A stretch of DNA of 59,370 nt, taken from contig NZ_AYLO01000088.1 of the NCBI RefSeq assembly GCF_000496735.2, positions 1 through 59,370 on the forward strand, written 5' to 3'. A model generated the notes under the pieces. The model saw only the letters and a list, made by a program, of their open reading frames with translations, was not told the DNA's origin and ran no database searches. The first letter of the stretch is position 1. Every line of letters starts with the position of its first letter. The stretch is from Methyloglobulus morosus KoM1 (GTDB taxonomy: Bacteria > Pseudomonadota > Gammaproteobacteria > Methylococcales > Methylomonadaceae). Both the position numbers and the translations under genes were made by a program. This document shows positions 36,841 to 47,342 of the stretch, one piece after another.

Positions 36841-38592
36841 CTATATCCGTAGGTTTTTAATCAGGAATTCATCGATTAACGCTGAGGGCAAGGGCCTGCT
36901 CATGAGATAACCCTGTATTTCATCGCAGTGCTTGTTTCTGAGGAAACTCAGTTGCACATCGGTTTCCACGCCCTCGGCGGTCACTTTCATTTCCATGCCT
37001 TCAGCCATAGCGATGATGGCGACCGCGATAGCCCCCCTATCCGAGCTGTCTTCAATATCTTGAATAAAGTTCCGGTCGATTTTCAAACGGTCAATGGGAA
37101 AATTTTTGAGTCGGCTTAAACTGGAATAGCCCGTCCCAAAATCGTCAATCGCCAGTTGGACGCCAATTTTTTTGAGATCGTGCAAGGCTTCCAGGACGCT
37201 GTCTTCATCGGAGATTAATGCGCTTTCGGTCAACTCCAATTCTAATATGCCAGGATCTAGGCCAGTTTCTTTTAATATTGCCGTTACCTGAGAGGCAAAG
37301 CCTTTATGCAATAATTGCATTGCCGACACATTGACAGCCATACGGCTGAGCAAGATGCCTTGGTTGCCCCAGTTCTTTATTTTGATACAGGCTTGCCGCA
37401 ACACCCATTCGCCTATTTTTACAATAAGGCCAGTTTCCTCAGCCAACGGAATGAATTCAATCGGAGTAACCTTCCCAAGCTCATGATTGTCCCAGCGTAA
37501 CAAAGCCTCCACGCCGCAAAATTTCCCTATGGCAATATTGAAGATGGGTTGGTAATGCAATTCAAGTTCATTCCGTTCAATGGCTTTACGGAGATGATTT
37601 TCCATGGTATGGCGGCGAAAAGCCGCTTCGGTCATTTTGCCTGAAAAATACTGATACGTATTGCCGCCAGCCCGTTTGGCGTAATACATCGCTATATCCG
37701 CATTTTTCAGTAATTCCTCTTCTGTTTCACCATTTTCTGGATAAATAGCTATACCAATACTGGAGGTTGTGTACAATTCGTGGCTATTTAAGGAAAACGG
37801 TTCAGACAGGTTGATTCGTATGCGATCAGCGACGGTTGCAGCGTCTTCGTTCCGGTCAATCGCCGATAAAAGCACGGTAAACTCATCGCCCCCCAGTCGT
37901 GCCAAGGATGCGCCGTCTTCGGCTGAATTTGAGCGGACCAATACATCGCTGGCCCGCAGGCTTTTTCGTAGTCGTTCGCTAGTCGCCTGCAGGACAAGGT
38001 CACCCAGGTGGTGCCCCAACGTGTCATTGATGCGCTTAAAACCGTCAAGATCCAGAAACAAGACACCCAGCTTGTGCTTTTTCCGATGTGCCAAGGCAAT
38101 CATGTGTTGCAGGTGTTCCTGAAAAAATTGGCGGTTGGGAAGTTCGGTCAAGCTATCGAAATAAGCCATGCGATGCAGGCGTTTTTCGCTTTCAAGCAGT
38201 TGTATGGTTGTTTTTGCAGACCGGAGCAAGTACTTCACTCGATGGGCTAACAGGGCAATATTGAGAGGTTTAGTGATGAAATCAGTTGCGCCCACCTCGA
38301 AGGCATGGTTGACCGACTCTAGGTCTTCCAAGCCGGTCATCATTAACACAGGGATGTGTTGTCCATCAGGCAGTTGTTTAAATCTTTCGCAGACAGTAAA
38401 GCCATCCATGCCGCCAGGCATCATGACATCCAACAAAACAGCATCTGCCCCGAATGACATGAATGAATTCAAGCCTTCTTCACCACTACAAGCCTCCGTT
38501 GTTTGCAAGCCTATAGATTGGAGTGTTGTGGACACTAATAATCGGATGAGCGGGTCATCATCGATGATAAGTATGCGGGGTTGGTCTAGCAT
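36841..38592 (-). CDS. Response regulator with GGDEF and EAL domains
   Basis: This encodes 583 aa: a receiver (residues 1-120, DDD pocket, Asp about 55 in LLDVMMPGGMDG, Lys in FITKPLN), a GGDEF domain (about 140-310) with an intact LGGDEF signature, and an EAL domain (about 325-575) with intact VEALLRW, DDFGTGYSSLSRL and KIDRNFI. Both diguanylate cyclase and phosphodiesterase sites look usable, so it can make and break c-di-GMP. It starts 37 nt after the HPt-bearing hybrid kinase and is the likely output of that phosphorelay. Confidence 0.95.
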   Translation of the reverse strand: MLDQPRILIIDDDPLIRLLVSTTLQSIGLQTTEACSGEEGLNSFMSFGADAVLLDVMMPGGMDGFTVCERFKQLPDGQHIPVLMMTGLEDLESVNHAFEVGATDFITKPLNIALLAHRVKYLLRSAKTTIQLLESEKRLHRMAYFDSLTELPNRQFFQEHLQHMIALAHRKKHKLGVLFLDLDGFKRINDTLGHHLGDLVLQATSERLRKSLRASDVLVRSNSAEDGASLARLGGDEFTVLLSAIDRNEDAATVADRIRINLSEPFSLNSHELYTTSSIGIAIYPENGETEEELLKNADIAMYYAKRAGGNTYQYFSGKMTEAAFRRHTMENHLRKAIERNELELHYQPIFNIAIGKFCGVEALLRWDNHELGKVTPIEFIPLAEETGLIVKIGEWVLRQACIKIKNWGNQGILLSRMAVNVSAMQLLHKGFASQVTAILKETGLDPGILELELTESALISDEDSVLEALHDLKKIGVQLAIDDFGTGYSSLSRLKNFPIDRLKIDRNFIQDIEDSSDRGAIAVAIIAMAEGMEMKVTAEGVETDVQLSFLRNKHCDEIQGYLMSRPLPSALIDEFLIKNLRI

Positions 38593-38629
38593 GTTATTGG
38601 TTTCCGATTAGTGCGAGGCTTATTATAGG

Positions 38630-41560
38630 TCATTTTGCAAGATAAACGCCCAGCGCCTTCCTGGTGCTGTCGAATTCCTGCCGGATGCATTCGAGGGTTT
38701 GGCCGGACGCGTCGTAGCGTTGCTGCCTGGCCTCGTTTTCGACCCCACGGCACAGTTCGGCCAACGCGTGGGCACCGACTTGGTTGCTGCTGGACTTCAG
38801 CGTGTGCGACACCGAGTGGATGGTCGTGAGGTCGCCTGTTTCCCAAGCCTGTCCTAATGTCTCCACCTGCTTTTGGGCGTTGTCCAGGTACAGGTCGATG
38901 ATGCGCTTGAGGAATTCGTTGCCACCCTTGGGGTCGAGCTTACGGATTGTCTCCAGGGCGGCGTTATTGATGGCCGACGACGACGCCCCTGTACTGCTAT
39001 CCAGGGGCGTTGGTATGGTGGGTTCTGGCGCAGTTGCTGCCGATACCGGTGGTTCGGCCACCCACGACTTGATGACCCGTAGCAGGGCTGCCGCCTTGAA
39101 CGGCTTGGCGAGGTAGTCGTCCATACCGGCCACCAGGCATTTCTCACGGTCGCCTTCGATGGCGTTGGCGGTCAGGGCGATGATGGGGAACGGCGGCAAC
39201 AGGCCTGCGTTTTGCTGCCGCCTGATTTCGGCGGTGGCGGCATAGCCGTCCATTTCCGGCATCATGCAATCCATCAGCACCAAGTCGTAGGCTTGCTTGA
39301 CGACAGCCTGCAAGGCCTCCTGGCCGTTATCGGCGGTGTCCACCGTGCAGCCGAAGCCCTTGAGCATCTCGACGGCGACTTCCTGGTTGACGGGGTTGTC
39401 CTCGGCCAACAGGACGCGGGCGACCAAGACGGAGGCCGGGGCGGCGGCAACGACAGGCGTTTCGGTCTTGGTCGGCAAGCCCTGGGATGGATCCAATGCC
39501 CCCAACAGGCATTGGTGCAGGTCGGCCTTGCGGATGGGCTTGACGAGATTGGCGGCAAAGCCGGTCTCTTTGGCCTCGGTGGCCTCACCCAGGAACAGGG
39601 TGGAAGTCGCCATGACCAGGGGGATGTGCGCCAAGCCGGGGTCGGCCTTGATGCGCCGCCCCAGCTCCAGGCCGTTCATTCCGGCCATTTTCATGTCGAT
39701 GATGACAAAGTCGTAAGGGGATTTCGTGCCGTCATGGTCCCTGAGCAGGTTGAGGGCGGACAGGGCGCTGCCTACGGCGTCGACGGACATATCCCAGGAC
39801 AGGGCGTACTCGTGCAGGATCTCACGGTTGGTAGGGTTGTCCTCGACGATCAGGAGCTTCCGTCCGGCCAGTTCGGAGGGCGGGTTCGTACGGGTGGGCT
39901 GGGCTTGGGCGGCGGGTAGGAGCGGCAGTGTAAAGGTGAAGGCGGTACCTTGGCCAACCTGGGTGGATACCGATATGTCGCCGCTCATCAGGTCGACCAG
40001 TTGCTTGGAGATCACCAACCCCAGGCCGGTGCCGCCGTACTTGCGGGTGGTGGAGCCGTCGGCCTGGGAAAAGGCCTGGAACAGCCTCGGCAAGGCATCC
40101 GCGCTGATCCCTATGCCAGTGTCGCGCACGGTGAAACGGACCCCGAAAGAGTCAGGGGCGGACGTTTGGTTAAATCCCTCAGGAAGTTTGGCTAAACTGA
40201 CATCGACCGCGACCTCTCCCTGCCCTGTGAATTTAATGGCATTGCTGACCAGGTTAAGGAGGACTTGCCGTATTCGGGTAGGGTCGCCTTTGGCGCTTTC
40301 AGGCACTTCAGGGGCGATACGCAAGATAAATTCTAAATTTTTACGGTGGGCTTTTTCTATAAATAACTCTAGCGTATCTTCGACATTTTTATGTAGGTTG
40401 AAATCTACGCTTTCCAGTTCGAGGTGTCCGGCTTCAATTTTGGAAAAGTCTAGGATGTCGTTAATGATGGCCAGCAGTGTTTCGCCGGATTTATGTACCG
40501 TCTCTACGAAATGGTATTGCCTTTGGGTTAAGTTAGTGCCCATCAGGATTTCGGACATGCCAAAAATCCCGTTCATGGGTGTGCGTATCTCGTGGCTCAT
40601 GTTGGCGAGGAACTGCGATTTTGCGGCATTTGCCAATTCGGCGGTTTCTTTGGCTTTACGTAGTTCAGTGGTACGGGCTTCAACTTCATCTTCCAGTTCA
40701 TCGCGATGTTGTTGCAATTTCTTGTCACGTTGATGGATTTCTGACAGCATAGCGTTGTAAACCGTCGCCATTTCGCCAAATTCATCCGTGCCAATTTGTC
40801 TGATTCGGCGGGTGAAATTTTTTTCCAGGGTCACTGCACGCATCGCCTCCATCAGTTCGAGCAGCGGCGCCAGAAAAACTTTTTGTAATTTGGTGGAAAC
40901 AAAGAGAATAGCGATTCCGGTAAAAAGAAAAATCAGGGCGATAATTAAATAAAATCTTTTGAGTAAGGCATGCAACTCGCTTTGGTCATCTGCCAAATAA
41001 ATAATGCCCTGTACTTCGCCGTCCAGGAGAATGGGTTTGGCAAGATGAAGCAAACCTTTGTCATCATAAGTAATGTAATTTTGATAAATTAGCTGGGGGC
41101 TATTTATCTCTTTTATATCTAATAGGCTTCGGTACCATTCTGTTATGCGCATGAGAACAAATTGAAAAAAATTTAATAGCTTAGAGTTTGTTTTATGGAC
41201 TGTGATCAATTCTTTTAGTTTCGCACTCGTCAAAGTGGGTTCTGGAGAATCCCCTGAATGGTAATGGGCAAACAAATCACCGCTTTTGTCGTATAGATGG
41301 GCAAAAACCAAGCTAGGTTGTTTGCTCAAGCCATTAAGGATTTCCTGTTCTGTTTGGACATCATTGAAAGTCAACGCAGCAGAACTGTTCCAGGCAATCA
41401 TGTCGGCAATCAGGCTTAATTGTTGTTCAGTGTTGTCTTTTATACTGATGTATTCATTGATGACAACGGCAGTCGTTGCCAGTATGATCGCCAACAGGGC
41501 TGTCAGCATCATGATGGAGACCAATTTGACACGGATCGGTGCATTACTAAACCATTTCAT
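38630..41560 (-). CDS. Hybrid histidine kinase with CHASE8-like sensor, two receivers and HPt
   Basis: This encodes 976 aa. Two membrane helices flank a periplasmic CHASE8-like sensor (about residues 35-195), followed by HAMP, coiled coil, HisKA ([14 protein letters not shown], His about 323), ATPase, receiver 1 ([20 protein letters not shown]), receiver 2 ([20 protein letters not shown]) and a C-terminal HPt ([12 protein letters not shown]). All key residues are present. CHASE8 is the sensor of the cyclase YfiN, which is controlled by periplasmic YfiR; a yfiR-like gene is 3 nt upstream. Its 3' half is much richer in G+C than its 5' half. Confidence 0.92.
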   Translation of the reverse strand: MKWFSNAPIRVKLVSIMMLTALLAIILATTAVVINEYISIKDNTEQQLSLIADMIAWNSSAALTFNDVQTEQEILNGLSKQPSLVFAHLYDKSGDLFAHYHSGDSPEPTLTSAKLKELITVHKTNSKLLNFFQFVLMRITEWYRSLLDIKEINSPQLIYQNYITYDDKGLLHLAKPILLDGEVQGIIYLADDQSELHALLKRFYLIIALIFLFTGIAILFVSTKLQKVFLAPLLELMEAMRAVTLEKNFTRRIRQIGTDEFGEMATVYNAMLSEIHQRDKKLQQHRDELEDEVEARTTELRKAKETAELANAAKSQFLANMSHEIRTPMNGIFGMSEILMGTNLTQRQYHFVETVHKSGETLLAIINDILDFSKIEAGHLELESVDFNLHKNVEDTLELFIEKAHRKNLEFILRIAPEVPESAKGDPTRIRQVLLNLVSNAIKFTGQGEVAVDVSLAKLPEGFNQTSAPDSFGVRFTVRDTGIGISADALPRLFQAFSQADGSTTRKYGGTGLGLVISKQLVDLMSGDISVSTQVGQGTAFTFTLPLLPAAQAQPTRTNPPSELAGRKLLIVEDNPTNREILHEYALSWDMSVDAVGSALSALNLLRDHDGTKSPYDFVIIDMKMAGMNGLELGRRIKADPGLAHIPLVMATSTLFLGEATEAKETGFAANLVKPIRKADLHQCLLGALDPSQGLPTKTETPVVAAAPASVLVARVLLAEDNPVNQEVAVEMLKGFGCTVDTADNGQEALQAVVKQAYDLVLMDCMMPEMDGYAATAEIRRQQNAGLLPPFPIIALTANAIEGDREKCLVAGMDDYLAKPFKAAALLRVIKSWVAEPPVSAATAPEPTIPTPLDSSTGASSSAINNAALETIRKLDPKGGNEFLKRIIDLYLDNAQKQVETLGQAWETGDLTTIHSVSHTLKSSSNQVGAHALAELCRGVENEARQQRYDASGQTLECIRQEFDSTRKALGVYLAK

Positions 41561-41563
41561 ACG

Positions 41564-42100
41564 CTATCTGGCGATTATTTTGGCTAACTTTAGCAGTCTG
41601 GCATCGATAGACAAATTCGATTCGCGTACCACAGGCAAGTTGATCTGCAGGATGATTTTGCCGCCAATATTCTCTAAGCCGATCATGCCGCCTTGTGCGG
41701 CAAAATCATAGCCTTCGCCGATGGTCAGCAGTGGGCGTTTCTTCGTCTCAAGAAGCATTTGTGATAAAGTATTTTGTTTTAATTCCTCGATATATAGGAC
41801 ATGGCATTGTTCAAAGTTTCGCAGGCGCGAAAGATTGACCACATGCAAGGTCTTATCGCCCACGGCTTTATTGTCGATAGTGGCAAACGATTCTTGCGCC
41901 CCGTTATCGCCGGCCACACAAAAATTGATGGCGTTTTTCATCTGCGCCCGCGTTTCGGGCGGCCAATTGGTAAAGCGCACGATATTTAACGCCAAGGCCG
42001 CCAACACCGTTTGCCCTTCAAGTGTACCGGCGGCGTTTAAAGCCTGTACATGACTAAGCAATAAGCACAGTCCTGGCAGCAAAAACGAAAGCTTTTTCAT
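41564..42100 (-). CDS. YfiR-like periplasmic protein (second copy)
   Basis: This encodes about 178 aa of the YfiR/DUF4154 family. A signal peptide leads it (SFLLPGLCLLLSHVQA), then the family pattern with ALALNIVRFTNWPPE, a Cys pair (INFCVAGDN, FEQCHVLYI) and GGMIGLENIGGKIILQINL near the end. In Pseudomonas YfiR binds the CHASE8 sensor of YfiN and blocks it. I use the ATG at 42100; the frame is open to 42226, but that would put 42 residues before a clear signal peptide. It is 3 nt upstream of the HPt-bearing kinase, so that kinase is the likely partner. Confidence 0.88.
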   Translation of the reverse strand: MKKLSFLLPGLCLLLSHVQALNAAGTLEGQTVLAALALNIVRFTNWPPETRAQMKNAINFCVAGDNGAQESFATIDNKAVGDKTLHVVNLSRLRNFEQCHVLYIEELKQNTLSQMLLETKKRPLLTIGEGYDFAAQGGMIGLENIGGKIILQINLPVVRESNLSIDARLLKLAKIIAR

Positions 42101-42271
42101 GGTTCGGTCCAAGAGTGTCAGAAGTGTCAGAAGCCACAGCTTACTTTGCCGTACATCAGCACTGTGGTCATTATGCCCAAATTGTGGGCCAATCGTCATC
42201 CAGGGTTTGTTGGCTATAAGGGCCAACCCATCTTGTATAAATCCTGTTAGGTTCGTGGAGGCATCTATTTT

Positions 42272-44602
42272 TCAGTCGTGAGTTGCCTGCTGCTGAGGTT
42301 GTTTTACCCAAGAACTGACGATACGTAGCAGGGAATCTCCTTTGAAAGGTTTGGGCAAATAATCGTCCATTCCAGCAGCCAGGCATTTTTCATGGTCGCC
42401 TTCGATGGCGTTGGCAGTCAAGGCTATGACCGGGAAATAGGCCAGTTGTCCTGCGTCTTGCCGTAGCCTGATTTCGATGGTCGCTTCGTAGCCATCCATT
42501 ACTGGCATCATACAATCCATCAATACCAGATCATAAGTTTTTAGTTCGACCGCCCGTAGTGCTTCCCGTCCATTCGTGACGATGTCTACCGAACAACCAA
42601 AGCTTTGCAACATGGCTTCGGCAACTGCTTGATTAACAAGATTGTCTTCAGCCAGCAATATGTGTGAATTGAGACATTCCGATACTGGATCTGTTGGTGA
42701 CGCCGCCGTCGTCGCAGTTGGCAATTCACCCAACGCAAGCAGGAAGCGATAATGCATGTCAGTTTTGCGTATCGGTTTGGTAAGGGTTGCCGCAAAAACG
42801 GCTTTCCCTGCCTCGGCGACTTCACTCAGGGCTTCCGTACAGGTTGTTATAATGAGCGGGATGTGCGTCAGGTCGGGGTCTGCTTTGATTTGCCGTCCAA
42901 GCTCAAGCCCATCCCTGTCGCCGATTTTTTTGTCAATGATAACCAAGTCGTAAGAAGGCCGGTGATTGGCTGGCTTTTTTAGCAAGGCCCAGGCCGATAA
43001 GGCACTATCGGCAGTGTCCACCAACATGCCCCAAAACAAGGCATAATTCTGCAAGATGCTGCGGTTAGTGCTATCGGCTTCGGCCAGCAATAGCCTCCGG
43101 CCTGTTAGGGCAGAATTATCTAAGGGTTTATACAGTTCAGGATCGCTGTTTAACGACAGGGGTAGCGTGAACGAGAAAGTGGTGCCTATACCGACCTGGG
43201 AGTCTACGGCAATTTTCCCGCCCATTAATTCGACCAACTGTTTGGAAATCGCTAACCCCAGGCCAGTGCCCCCAAACTTACGGGTGGTTGAACTGTCGGC
43301 CTGGGAAAATGCTTGAAATAAACGGGGTAGGATTTCTTCGCTTATGCCTATGCCCGTGTCGCGCACGGCAAAACTTATCATGGCAGTATTATCGTTCGCC
43401 TGGACAGGCCCTTCGGGTTTCTCGGCGATGCTTATATCAACCACGATTTCGCCCCGCTTTGTGAATTTGATGGCATTGCCAACCAGGTTACAAAGCACCT
43501 GCCGTATCCGGGTGGGGTCGGCCTTGACGTGTTCAGGCACATCGGGAGCGATGCGGCAGTTCAGTTCCAAACCCTTGCTATGGGCTTGTTCGGCAAATAA
43601 TTCGACGGCATCCTCAACAGTTTTATGCAGGTCAAAATCCAGGTTTTCTAGTTCGACATGGCCGGCTTCGATTTTGGAAAAATCAAGAATATCATTGATG
43701 ATCGACAGCAGGGTTTCGCCGGAATTATGGACGGTCTCGGCAAAACGGCGTTGCTTTTCCGTCAAGGAGGTGCTCAGCAACAGTTCAGACATGCCCAGGA
43801 TCCCATTCATCGGCGTGCGGATCTCATGGCTCATGTTAGCCAAAAATTGTGACTTGGCTGCATTGGCCGTTTCGGCAATTTCCTTTTCTTGTTCAAGACG
43901 GATTTGGTGTACGGCGAGTTCCATATCCCGCTCATGAATTTTTTCAAGCATCTGATTAAAAGTGTCAACCAAGGCGCCCACCTCATCTTTTTCCCGTCTA
44001 TCTACTTTAATCTCGTAATTGCCGAGTTGCGAAACTTGCTGTGCCGCGTTTGATAGTTGGACGATAGGTTGTGTGACCCGGCGGGCCAGACGATTGGCAA
44101 GGAGGCTGGCCACTAGAAATGCCAACAATGAAGCCGATGCAAATATACTGAGGTTTAAGCTCAGTTCCGTCCACATTTCACTCAGTTCGGCGTTTAAGGT
44201 AAGCTTACCCAAATGCTCATCCTCGATATCAACCGCCTGCTCGACGTTAACTTCCCGCACTGGAAGCCAAGCGGGCAGCTGCATTGCGGTATCGCGCTTG
44301 AAGCTCGCTATTTTAAATCCTTCATTAGTGTACAGTGCGGCTTCATAGATCGATGGAATTGCTCTGAGTGAATCCAGGGTTTTCAAGGCGCTTTTGTTGT
44401 CATGAAACATTAAGGCGCCTTCGGAATTGCTGGCAGTTATTAGGGCCAGGGTCTCAAGGTTTTGGCGGGTATCCGCCAGTGACTTTCTGATCTCATTGGC
44501 TGCGGTTAACATAAAGACGATAAACATCGAACAAGCCAAGCAAATCAGTGTGATTCGGCGTAATTTGTCGGCAATGGGTCGATTTCGGGTGAGCCAAAGC
44601 AT
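42272..44602 (-). CDS. Hybrid histidine kinase with CHASE8-like sensor and two receivers, no HPt
   Basis: This encodes 776 aa, a paralogue of the kinase at 38630. Order: two membrane helices around a shorter CHASE8-like sensor (about residues 35-150), HAMP, HisKA ([18 protein letters not shown], His about 259), ATPase, receiver 1, receiver 2 ([20 protein letters not shown]). Receiver 1 reads [10 protein letters not shown] where its paralogue reads [10 protein letters not shown], so one acidic-pocket residue is replaced by Ala; it still has Asp in VIIDKKIG. No HPt follows, so its phosphate must reach a separate HPt, perhaps that of the paralogue. It starts 5 nt after the first yfiR-like gene. 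Confidence 0.92.
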   Translation of the reverse strand: MLWLTRNRPIADKLRRITLICLACSMFIVFMLTAANEIRKSLADTRQNLETLALITASNSEGALMFHDNKSALKTLDSLRAIPSIYEAALYTNEGFKIASFKRDTAMQLPAWLPVREVNVEQAVDIEDEHLGKLTLNAELSEMWTELSLNLSIFASASLLAFLVASLLANRLARRVTQPIVQLSNAAQQVSQLGNYEIKVDRREKDEVGALVDTFNQMLEKIHERDMELAVHQIRLEQEKEIAETANAAKSQFLANMSHEIRTPMNGILGMSELLLSTSLTEKQRRFAETVHNSGETLLSIINDILDFSKIEAGHVELENLDFDLHKTVEDAVELFAEQAHSKGLELNCRIAPDVPEHVKADPTRIRQVLCNLVGNAIKFTKRGEIVVDISIAEKPEGPVQANDNTAMISFAVRDTGIGISEEILPRLFQAFSQADSSTTRKFGGTGLGLAISKQLVELMGGKIAVDSQVGIGTTFSFTLPLSLNSDPELYKPLDNSALTGRRLLLAEADSTNRSILQNYALFWGMLVDTADSALSAWALLKKPANHRPSYDLVIIDKKIGDRDGLELGRQIKADPDLTHIPLIITTCTEALSEVAEAGKAVFAATLTKPIRKTDMHYRFLLALGELPTATTAASPTDPVSECLNSHILLAEDNLVNQAVAEAMLQSFGCSVDIVTNGREALRAVELKTYDLVLMDCMMPVMDGYEATIEIRLRQDAGQLAYFPVIALTANAIEGDHEKCLAAGMDDYLPKPFKGDSLLRIVSSWVKQPQQQATHD

Positions 44603-44607
44603 TATCG

Positions 44608-45165
44608 TTATTTCCCTCTAACTTCACGGGCTATCTTCAGCATTTGCGAACTCATTTCGATGCCCGCTTTTTTTGCGAGTTCCAAGTTGACCTCGAATTG
44701 CAGGTGATTGTCTTCACTAACCAAATTGACCATTCCGCCTTGGTCGAGAAATCCGGGGGTGTCGCTGACTGTAAGAACCGGTTTGTATTCAATAAGTTTA
44801 AGCCATTCACGCAGCCGGATGGGTTTTTCCTCGCTAGGCAGAAAAAGCAATTGGCAGTCGCCAGGATTGTCTCCCAGGACTAAGTTTTTAACCCTCAAGG
44901 TTTTATTTTTGATCAGTTTGCCTTGGATTGATTGCAGTTCCTCAACGAAATCCCTGCCTTCCGTGACGCATAAAGTGAGTCCGTCGCTTCCTACGTCCGT
45001 AGGCCATTCACTTAGCTTCATGAAGTTATAGAGAAAGGCGATCGTTAGTGATTGTATCTCACTTGTTGGGTCAGCAAAAGAAACATTGCAGCTAATAATG
45101 CCCACAAGCAAGACAGTATACGTTTTGCGTATAATTAGAGGAATGCAGCCGTCCCGTAACCGCAT
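44608..45165 (-). CDS. YfiR-like periplasmic protein (first copy)
   Basis: This encodes 185 aa of the YfiR/DUF4154 family: a signal peptide (residues about 10-31, [14 protein letters not shown]), [14 protein letters not shown], a Cys pair ([17 protein letters not shown]), and [20 protein letters not shown] near the end. The order of blocks is that of the second copy at 41564, but the sequences are well diverged. It starts 2 nt after the TonB-dependent receptor stop and ends 5 nt before the kinase start, so the three are surely co-transcribed. Confidence 0.9.
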   Translation of the reverse strand: MRLRDGCIPLIIRKTYTVLLVGIISCNVSFADPTSEIQSLTIAFLYNFMKLSEWPTDVGSDGLTLCVTEGRDFVEELQSIQGKLIKNKTLRVKNLVLGDNPGDCQLLFLPSEEKPIRLREWLKLIEYKPVLTVSDTPGFLDQGGMVNLVSEDNHLQFEVNLELAKKAGIEMSSQMLKIAREVRGK

Positions 45166-45167
45166 AT

Positions 45168-47165
45168 TTAAAAACTATACTCCAAACGAAACCTGACCGT
45201 GCGGCCATCCATGGACAAGGTGTCTTGGACGTGTTCGATGCCGCCCAAGACTTTAAAGCGTTGATCGAGGACATTGTAAATGCCGAGTGAAGCTTGAAAT
45301 CCATATATGGGCTTGGGTATCGCCAAATCAATATTAAATAGGTGGTAACTGGGCGCGATATTGTTGGCTAAGGTGCGCCGGTCATCTACGAAAATTTCCT
45401 CAAAACCCAAGCGCAAGGTGTCGTTGAACAAGGGTTCGGCATAATGCAGCTTAACCAGGTTTTTGGGTGAATCCGGTGCCCAACTTCCGCCATTAAGGTT
45501 TTCGTCGCGGGTGTAGTTATGTGTCCAGGTCAGCTTGAATAGGCGATTATTTCCCCAGCGTTTTTCGGCACCTAGCTCAAAACCATAGGTGTGGAATTTC
45601 CCCGTGTTGACGAATTTTAGAGAAACGGGATCTTGCACTAACACTTTGCTCAAGTCATTGTAAAAAAGTGTGCCCAGTAATTTGAGGCCTTTACCTGGAT
45701 ACCACTCTGTGACCACTTCGTAGCTTTTGATTAACTCTTCCTTATTATTGGGATTGCTTACGTTAGTTCTTGGGGAGTTGTAATCACGTTCATTAGTGTT
45801 TGGCGCACGGAAAGCCGAGCTGTACAACAGCTTGGCAGTGAAGGCCGGCGTGATGTCCCAGATCAAGCCCACGCGAGGGTTAAGCTGGAGGCTATTGATC
45901 ATGTGATGGTAATCCAGGCGAAGGCCGGCATTGATCAGTAAGTGATCGGTTATACGGTACTCGTCCTGTACATAAACACCAGCCCGCCAGCCATGACGGT
46001 TTGAATTCAGGAAAGATTGAAAAGGCTTGATGTCATAATTGACTAGGTGCTGAAGTTGGTCGTATTGCACGTCCAGTCCGGTAAGCCATTTGTGGTGTTT
46101 GAACTGGGTCCCTGTCAACTTAAATTCCCCGCCCCACCAGCGGCTATCCACAGCATCGAAATTCTCCACACGAACCAGGGGAGGGATGCCGTTGTTAAAA
46201 TCGTAGGGGTAAATGCCATGGTAATCATACCAGTGATGAAATGCCCGTACTTCCATACCGAGATCGTTGTTGACTTGAGTCAGGTAATCCAGGTCGACAT
46301 AGGCTCGCTGGTCTACGGTATAGAAATCTTTGTCATTGAAGAGGGTGCCAAAAGCTGCCGTGGGTACCCGTTTGTAGCGATCTACAATCCCACCGCGCAA
46401 GGTGAAATCACCGTAACTGAATTTACCAAATGTGCGGCTAGACCGTTCTAGATCCATGTCTTGGGCAATGCCGCCATTGATGCTGGAGAATTCAGGAAAA
46501 AACAGCTTGTCTGCACCGTGGCTGAAATATTGTGAGCCGTTAATTAATAAGTCGGCACCGTTTTGCCACTTTTTACCATAGGTCAATCGACCGCGATAAG
46601 TATCCAGGCTTCCTGCCTCGCCGCTTATACGGACACCATTAAAATCCTTGCCTTTTTTTGTGATGACATTGACAACGCCTAGCAAGGCATTCGCACCATA
46701 GACCGATGAGCCAGAGCCAGGGATATATTCGATACGCTCGATTAAGTTCATTTCCAGTGGGAAGTCTTCCCCTAAGGCGCCTTGATCGTAAATGGCATCA
46801 TTCATCCGGCGGCCATCTATCATAAACAACACCCGTGAGTTGTAATCACCGGTGCGGGAAAATCCCCGATTGCCTAGGTAAGAATAATTTCGGTCATTAC
46901 GGACAACTAGGCCGCGCATCGCATTGAGCGCGTCGGCCAAGGTACGCCAGCCGAAGCTACGAATATCTTCGGCAGTGACGACATCGACTGCGGAGGGTGC
47001 TTCGGATGATTTTTGTTTGAAGCGCGAGGCGGAGACTACTTCTACGTTAACCAGTTGGTCCAGCGGTAGGTCTAATAGCTTGTCGGCTTCTTTAGCCCAA
47101 AGCGTTTGCCCAAAAAATAAGATACCGCAAAACAGCGAAAGTTGTAGGTATCTCAACCGGAACAA
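45168..47165 (-). CDS. TonB-dependent receptor of the YfiR/kinase cluster
   Basis: This encodes 665 aa. A signal peptide (residues 1-24, ending LWA) is followed by LDLPLDQLVNVEVVSASRFKQK and a plug domain (about 45-165: IRSFGWRTLADALNAMRGL, FMIDGRRMND, GSGSSVYGANALLGVVNVITKKG), then a 22-strand-type barrel ending in YSF. No N-terminal STN signalling domain is seen. Its ligand is unknown. Proteins of this compact type often sit with YfiR-like and kinase or cyclase genes, suggesting that they sense or import a signal for them. It is the first gene of a six-gene minus-strand cluster. Confidence 0.92.
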   Translation of the reverse strand: MFRLRYLQLSLFCGILFFGQTLWAKEADKLLDLPLDQLVNVEVVSASRFKQKSSEAPSAVDVVTAEDIRSFGWRTLADALNAMRGLVVRNDRNYSYLGNRGFSRTGDYNSRVLFMIDGRRMNDAIYDQGALGEDFPLEMNLIERIEYIPGSGSSVYGANALLGVVNVITKKGKDFNGVRISGEAGSLDTYRGRLTYGKKWQNGADLLINGSQYFSHGADKLFFPEFSSINGGIAQDMDLERSSRTFGKFSYGDFTLRGGIVDRYKRVPTAAFGTLFNDKDFYTVDQRAYVDLDYLTQVNNDLGMEVRAFHHWYDYHGIYPYDFNNGIPPLVRVENFDAVDSRWWGGEFKLTGTQFKHHKWLTGLDVQYDQLQHLVNYDIKPFQSFLNSNRHGWRAGVYVQDEYRITDHLLINAGLRLDYHHMINSLQLNPRVGLIWDITPAFTAKLLYSSAFRAPNTNERDYNSPRTNVSNPNNKEELIKSYEVVTEWYPGKGLKLLGTLFYNDLSKVLVQDPVSLKFVNTGKFHTYGFELGAEKRWGNNRLFKLTWTHNYTRDENLNGGSWAPDSPKNLVKLHYAEPLFNDTLRLGFEEIFVDDRRTLANNIAPSYHLFNIDLAIPKPIYGFQASLGIYNVLDQRFKVLGGIEHVQDTLSMDGRTVRFRLEYSF

Positions 47166-47342
47166 TAGGTTGCCTGTGTTGATCGGTTTGTCCTCGGTTA
47201 GATAACATTGGTGCTAAGTCAAATGTTAACAAATATAGACAGTATTTGGATACTTACAATTGGCAAAAAGGTGAATCAGTTTTGATTTTTAAGAACGGGA
47301 TTGCTAAGTGGGTTAAGGAGGATTGAGAAATACATGTGGTGC

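Noticed and set aside
39212-40733. Long plus-strand open frames (235 and 335 codons) antisense to kinase B
   Set aside because: They lie in the GC-rich half of kinase B, where stop codons are rare on the other strand. The real kinase, receiver and HPt motifs are all in the minus-strand frame.
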